Assembly (NCBI RefSeq): GCF_905163445.1 | Contig: NC_053191.1 | Location: forward strand, 2,170,001 to 2,234,000 | Source: Pararge aegeria | Taxonomy: Eukaryota > Arthropoda > Insecta > Lepidoptera > Nymphalidae | Direction: 5' to 3' | Length of the DNA stretch: 64,000 nt | Shown: piece by piece, positions 48,201-54,200 of the stretch | Numbering within the stretch: the stretch's first letter is position 1 | How the letters are laid out: each line of letters begins with the position of its first letter | Position numbers and translations under genes: made by a program | The notes under the pieces: model-generated | Databases searched by the model: none | The model's input: the letters and a program-made list of their open reading frames with translations, nothing else | What the model was told of the DNA's origin: nothing

Positions 48201-51200
48201 AGCGCGTCACTTTATACGACGTCGTCCTTGCTTGCCCTGCGAAGTGTTGCTCTGTCGATGGCAGTGGCGTGCACTTCATATATGCACAAAAGCTCCGCCT
48301 ACCCTAAAATGTTTGTATCACTCATAAATGCGAAGGATTTTTCCATTTTATGGCATCTTCCTTCTTTATGCATACCCCGGTCAAAAACCCTGTTCACGCC
48401 GCTGTTCGATGGTTTCCCACTCAAAATCAGGGCCATCTGATTGTTCTATCAAGAAAAAAAAAACAAAAAAAATACTATTCAAAGTACAAATATCTCTGAA
48501 TGCAGCTGTTTTACCATGCTCCTTGTTTACGCAAAAAAACAAAACAAAACACAATAAAGTTTTCACTGACGTCAACTCTTAGTCGTTACGTATGTAACTT
48601 AATTATTGAGCCAAAGCAATTAGTTTACTTTTAATTATTCTGAATGTTAATTCAAATGAAAATATAATCAGAAAAAAAATAAAACACAATGTTTAACCTA
48701 CAAAGTGCCCCACTGTTTTTAATCTTTTGTAATTTGTTTACGACCTTCCTGGCGCAACGGTGAGCGCTGTTAATTTAAGTGGGAAGTCCCGGGTTTGATT
48801 CCCGACATGGGCATTTTGGGAATTTATAATTTCAGATTTTTCTCTTATCTGGCGGGAGGCTTCGGCCGTAGCTAGTTACCACCCACCAACAAAGACGTGC
48901 CGCTAAGCGATTTAGTCTTCCGGTGCGATGTCGCGCGTCTAACCGGTTAGACTACAAAATCACTTATCACCAGGTGTGACTGCAGTAAGGGCTAACTTGT
49001 AGTGGAATAAAAAAAAAATCGGCTTACGAGTTCTATTTCAAAATCAAAACAAAACAGAAACACTTTATTTGTTTGTATTTCTTAGTTGTACACCAAATAC
49101 AAAGCAATAAAAAAACACAAGTGATATGAAGAAAGAAAAGGTACAAAAGGCGGCCTTATCGCTTAAAAGCGATGTCTACCAGGCAACCTATTTATTAATT
49201 CATTATATTATGTACTTTCATCTATATGTGTACGCTAGTTATTCGCATATGTTCTCTTTTTTTTCCTAATTCAAAGGTGCCTGGCAGAGATCGCTATTAA
49301 GCGATATGGCCGGCTCTTGTTTTCTACTTCTTTCTTTATGTTTCTGTTTTTATTATATTTTGTATATGTTAATGATGATGATATAAAAATAAAGAGTTTA
49401 ACAATAATAATAACCTACCAAAGTACCTACATGAAGTTAAGAAGAAGGTTTAAGAAGGGCTATTTCGTTACCTCACTAAACTCACGTTGGGGAAGAGCGG
49501 TGGGGTCTAGGTTTTTACCTCAGAGAGAAGGCATAATATGCTAAACAGCAATGAACTCTGCGTTTGATTGGCTAATCATAAAAATGCACTATGATACCCT
49601 ACAACAATACACACATCGTACATCTAGCCCCAAAGTGAGCGTTGCTTGTGTTATGGTTACTAAGCTAACTGATGAATATCTTCATCTTCATATTAACCGA
49701 TTACCGGCCCCCCTATAGGGCACCGGTCTCCTCCAAAAATGGGAAGGGGTTTAGGTCGTAGTCCACCACGCTGGCCCATTGCGGATTGGTGGACTTAACA
49801 CACCTTTGAGAACATTATGTAGAACTCTCAGGTATTTAGGTTTCCTCACGATGTTTTTCTTCACCGTTGAAGCAAGTGATATTTTAATTGCATAAACCGC
49901 GTGCTGGGATTCGAGCCCGCTCCCCCGAAAGTGAAGTCGAAGTCCTACCCACTGGGTCATCGCCTGTTCTATCCGAGACACCCTTATAACCTGATATCGC
50001 AGTAAAATGGATCTTATTAGTATTTTGTTAAAGCTGAAATATGCCTATAACTCCTCAGCCCGGTCCTTTCCATAGGCCATAAAAATCAGGATTACAGTAC
50101 TCTAAAGTGAGGGATATTAAGTACATTTTACTTTGACGATGCAGAGCTTAATACTCGATAACGACTCGTCGATTGCGAGAGGGCAAAACTTTTACTAAGG
50201 CTACTGATTTGTTTACAGTAAACACACATCTCCATCACACGGAAATCGTATTCAGGACCTCGTGATTAGTTCACTAACGTGCTAACCACTAGATCAAATA
50301 AATTAGACGACTAATATACCTACAGAAAGCTAGTTTGATAGGGGGAGGTACTAGGAACAAAGTTATCCTAGGGGGTTTAAAATTATTCCTTCAATACAAT
50401 TCTTGTTTATCTGTGCCAATTGGGCACAAGATACCTTCGTAGATACACATATAATATAAATACACATACAATGTCTGTATATGGAGAACGCACGAAGGAA
50501 ATTGATCAGTGATAATAATAAAAAATAAATATATTACGACAATACACACAGCGCCATCTAGCCCCAAAGTAAGTGTAGCTTGTGTTATGGGTACTAAGAT
50601 GACTGAAGAATATTTTTATGAATATAATACACATAAATACTTATAATATACAGATAAACACCTAGACACTGAAAAACATTCATGTTCATCACACAAACAT
50701 TTTTCTAGTTGTGGGAATCGAACCCACCACCTTGGACGCAGAAAGCAGGGTCGCTGCCCACTGCGCCAAACGGCTGTCAAAATAATAATCTAAACTTAAT
50801 TTTGTATATGTACCTAAAAAGATATACTTAGTTTTAATTAAAATTAAACAAAATTAAAAAAAAATGAAATACTCTTCACCTCTTTTTCTCCCAAAATCAA
50901 TGAAAACCTTTAGTGAAATAGCTGTAAAAAAATACGCAGTGTCAACCAACAAGTTATCTGTTAACATTTGAGATCAAACTGGGTCGCAGATTACTATATA
51001 TACTATTAAAATGATAAGGTTATACATAATAATTAAACACACATCAAATAATTCACACTCACGTTCATACACACAAACACGTGTGTATGAGATTTCAAGT
51101 CACTACAATTCGTTAGGGTTGTCATTTTTTTTATAATTAGAGAGAACATAATTACGTTATTTTTATATTCTAATTCGTGTTTTTACCTACAATTGAAGGA

Positions 51201-54200
51201 AATATCAAATTAATGAATTTAATGTGCATTGTGGATGCATTTTAAAATAAATTTTGTTGGAGATATTTTACCGGCAGGATTTTAGCCTGCGATTCTCAAC
51301 TTCTCACTACTGTAACGGTTGAGGCTCATAAAAAGGAGTATTATATCGGTATATTATTTCGGTACCGGTGGTATAAGAACGTAGCTTAGTTGGCATATTG
51401 CTTAGGCGGCCATTGCCGGAGAGTGTCACAAGCTGTAATGCCGGTTCCGAAATTGTTCTATGCATATTAAATTTATACAACGTGTAACCGAATTACCAAA
51501 TAATTATGAAGCATGTGTAAGTATACTTCATAAGGAATCACCTTGTTAAAATATTAAATCAGAAGAAGCATATTTAGTTTTCCATACCGACGAATTCAAA
51601 GTGTTTACTTATGACAACCCTGTTGAAGATATAAGACCGAAACCCGCATAGTACCTACGCTATGCGGCGTGTACCTAATAAAGTGACAGGAGTCACATGA
51701 TTTTAATTTTGCATAAAAACTATGGCAATCGTTTGAATAGGTACGTATAGAAAAATAAAATAAGCAGGTAGTTTTAAAATAAATCCTATTCGAGTATAAG
51801 AGTACCCCCCTTTCCATATGGTCTAGTATATTCCTATTTATTTATATTTGTATGTATTATATGTTCATATAGCTTTCAGAAGGACAGACAAAGGTAAAAA
51901 CCGCTCAAAAATGTTTTTGTCATGCTTGCGCTTATATAATTGTACATACATAATTTACTTATGACTTTAATTACGCCTTTTTCTATATTCCTCATTTTCA
52001 TTTTTAATGTTTAAACTTTAATCCTTAATTTAACACAATAAAAAACATATCAATTTAATTTAACTTTGAAATAAGTTCATCATATATCAACTACCTAAAT
52101 AGTGTTTTTGGGGATAGTTCTACAACTTTTTCATGTAAAGAGCTGTTTAATGAAAAAAAAAGGGATCGGAATTAAAATTAATCATCATATCACATGTTAT
52201 AGTGGCTACAAGATAAGAGCAATATTCTTTTTTTTTTATAACTTTCATACATCTATTAGAGTTTGGAATAACAGTTTATGGACATAAAAATAAAAATATA
52301 TAATTACAAAATAAAAGAGAGATAAGAGAGAGATTCTATTAAAAATAAATAAATTATTATATATCTAAATTAAAAGAGGCTATATGAGGTGCACTTGCGT
52401 ATAAAAAAGAGTAAAGAATAAAATAGACTAAAGTTATATTTAATTTAAAAACAGGTATTTATTATGTTCTTGCACGAGAATACAATTTTTCATAATTTTT
52501 AAAAGAGTAATGTGACACCAAACATGCTTAATCTACACTGACTGTGGCCGGCTGCGTTCAGAAACTACCGAGTTATGCTTGGGTATACAAACAACAGTAA
52601 CTAGTAAAAAGATGATTTAAGACGAAGGATATATGCATGATTGATATTAATATAGTAAACAGTGTCATATTTAAGCGTACTCTATTAGTTTAACCTATTC
52701 AATAGTTATACACCAACACGGTTGGCAACCCTATCTGTAGCTAACCGTAGATCTATGTCCAGCAGTGGATGTCCACCGGTTGGGGAGCGATTTGTTTACA
52801 ACTGAATGAATACTTAGTCTGATTTTGTTTATTGAAGCTTTCGCTGTTCATCGTAATTTTTTAGCCTACTTTATGTTTTCATAACATACCAGAGAATAAT
52901 TATACTATGTTATATGTGTAACAAGTATATAGTGAGTCAACTAGGCCACCTAAAATTTGGTTGCCAAGCGTCCATACAAAATGTGCAATAAGTTGACATC
53001 TGCCGCTATCAAATTATTTGTTCAGAGTTTTGTATGAAGACGAGTTGGTAACTTGCTGGAAAATTTAGTGAACCTGGCGGCAGGGCAACGAACGGATGGA
53101 GTCCCTCTCTCGACAAGGACACTTCGCCTGCAGTACTAGGCTTTGCTTGCGTGCCGTTACTCTCGATGAGTAAACAAACAACTTGACTCACTATATATTC
53201 ATAACACTTATGCGATGTACATTGCACATGTTTCTTTATTATCAATAGTGTAATATATTATTTCATTAGAAATATTACACAGTCTCGCACTGCATAACTT
53301 AAAAATACTTAGATTAGTTGTTTGCGTTCGAAAATTGAAAGTGCCATTTCAATCTTTGCCACTTAGCCAACCTGAGCTCAGTTCGTTCATCGCAATGTGT
53401 CTTGTAACATATAAATAAATAGGCCAATTTGGTTGAATAAAAGAAAACGGTATGATATACCAATACACGTAGGTATAGCTTTTATAACGTAGCCGTTCCT
53501 AAAAAATCCATCTCCTAAGGGGCAAAATAGGTTCTAGAACAGGGTCAAAGATCTTAAATCGGGTAGCTGTTCTACAATAGAAAAATCCTCCACCTATAAG
53601 AGTTTCATTAAAAAACCAAGGTTAGGCAGTGCTTTTTTGCATACATGAAGTGCACGCCACTAAATGCTTCGACATCCCATTGCAGGACCCTGCGCAAGTT
53701 CTTCCAGTACGTGCAAGAGGCTATGCCGGTGCGCATGCGCGAGATCCACGTGTTCAACACAGAACCGATCCTCGACAAACTGCTACTCCTCATTCGCCCG
53801 TTCATGGACAAGAAGTTCTTTGATATGGTAATATTAGTTTTTTTATTCCACTACAAGTTAGCTTTTAATAACCTAAAAAGGGGTATAACTGTTACGGGGT
53901 TTGCCATCATCATAATCGTTATTAATTTATTTTCTTTAATTGGAAAACCAACAGTTGTAAATACTAAATAGTTAGCAAATTGGTTAACTTAGAACTAATA
54001 ACAGGTTCCACAGTTAAGTTTTATATAAACAAGGGTACCTGGTAGAACCAGGCAAAAATGCAGCAAACTATAATTAAAAATTAAGTTTACCTAGTTTTTT
54101 TTTTTTTTTTTAATATACGAGACTATAATCAGATGTGCTGCGTGAGTTATTGGCAGCCATCGCTCAACCGGCCGTCAATTGTCGAGCACATCAGCTCGTT

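Noticed and set aside
47985..48440. 151-codon open frame on the plus strand
   Set aside because: It is made of two hAT-type MITE copies and their flanks. The repeated ARHC/HATAC motifs are the MITE termini translated.
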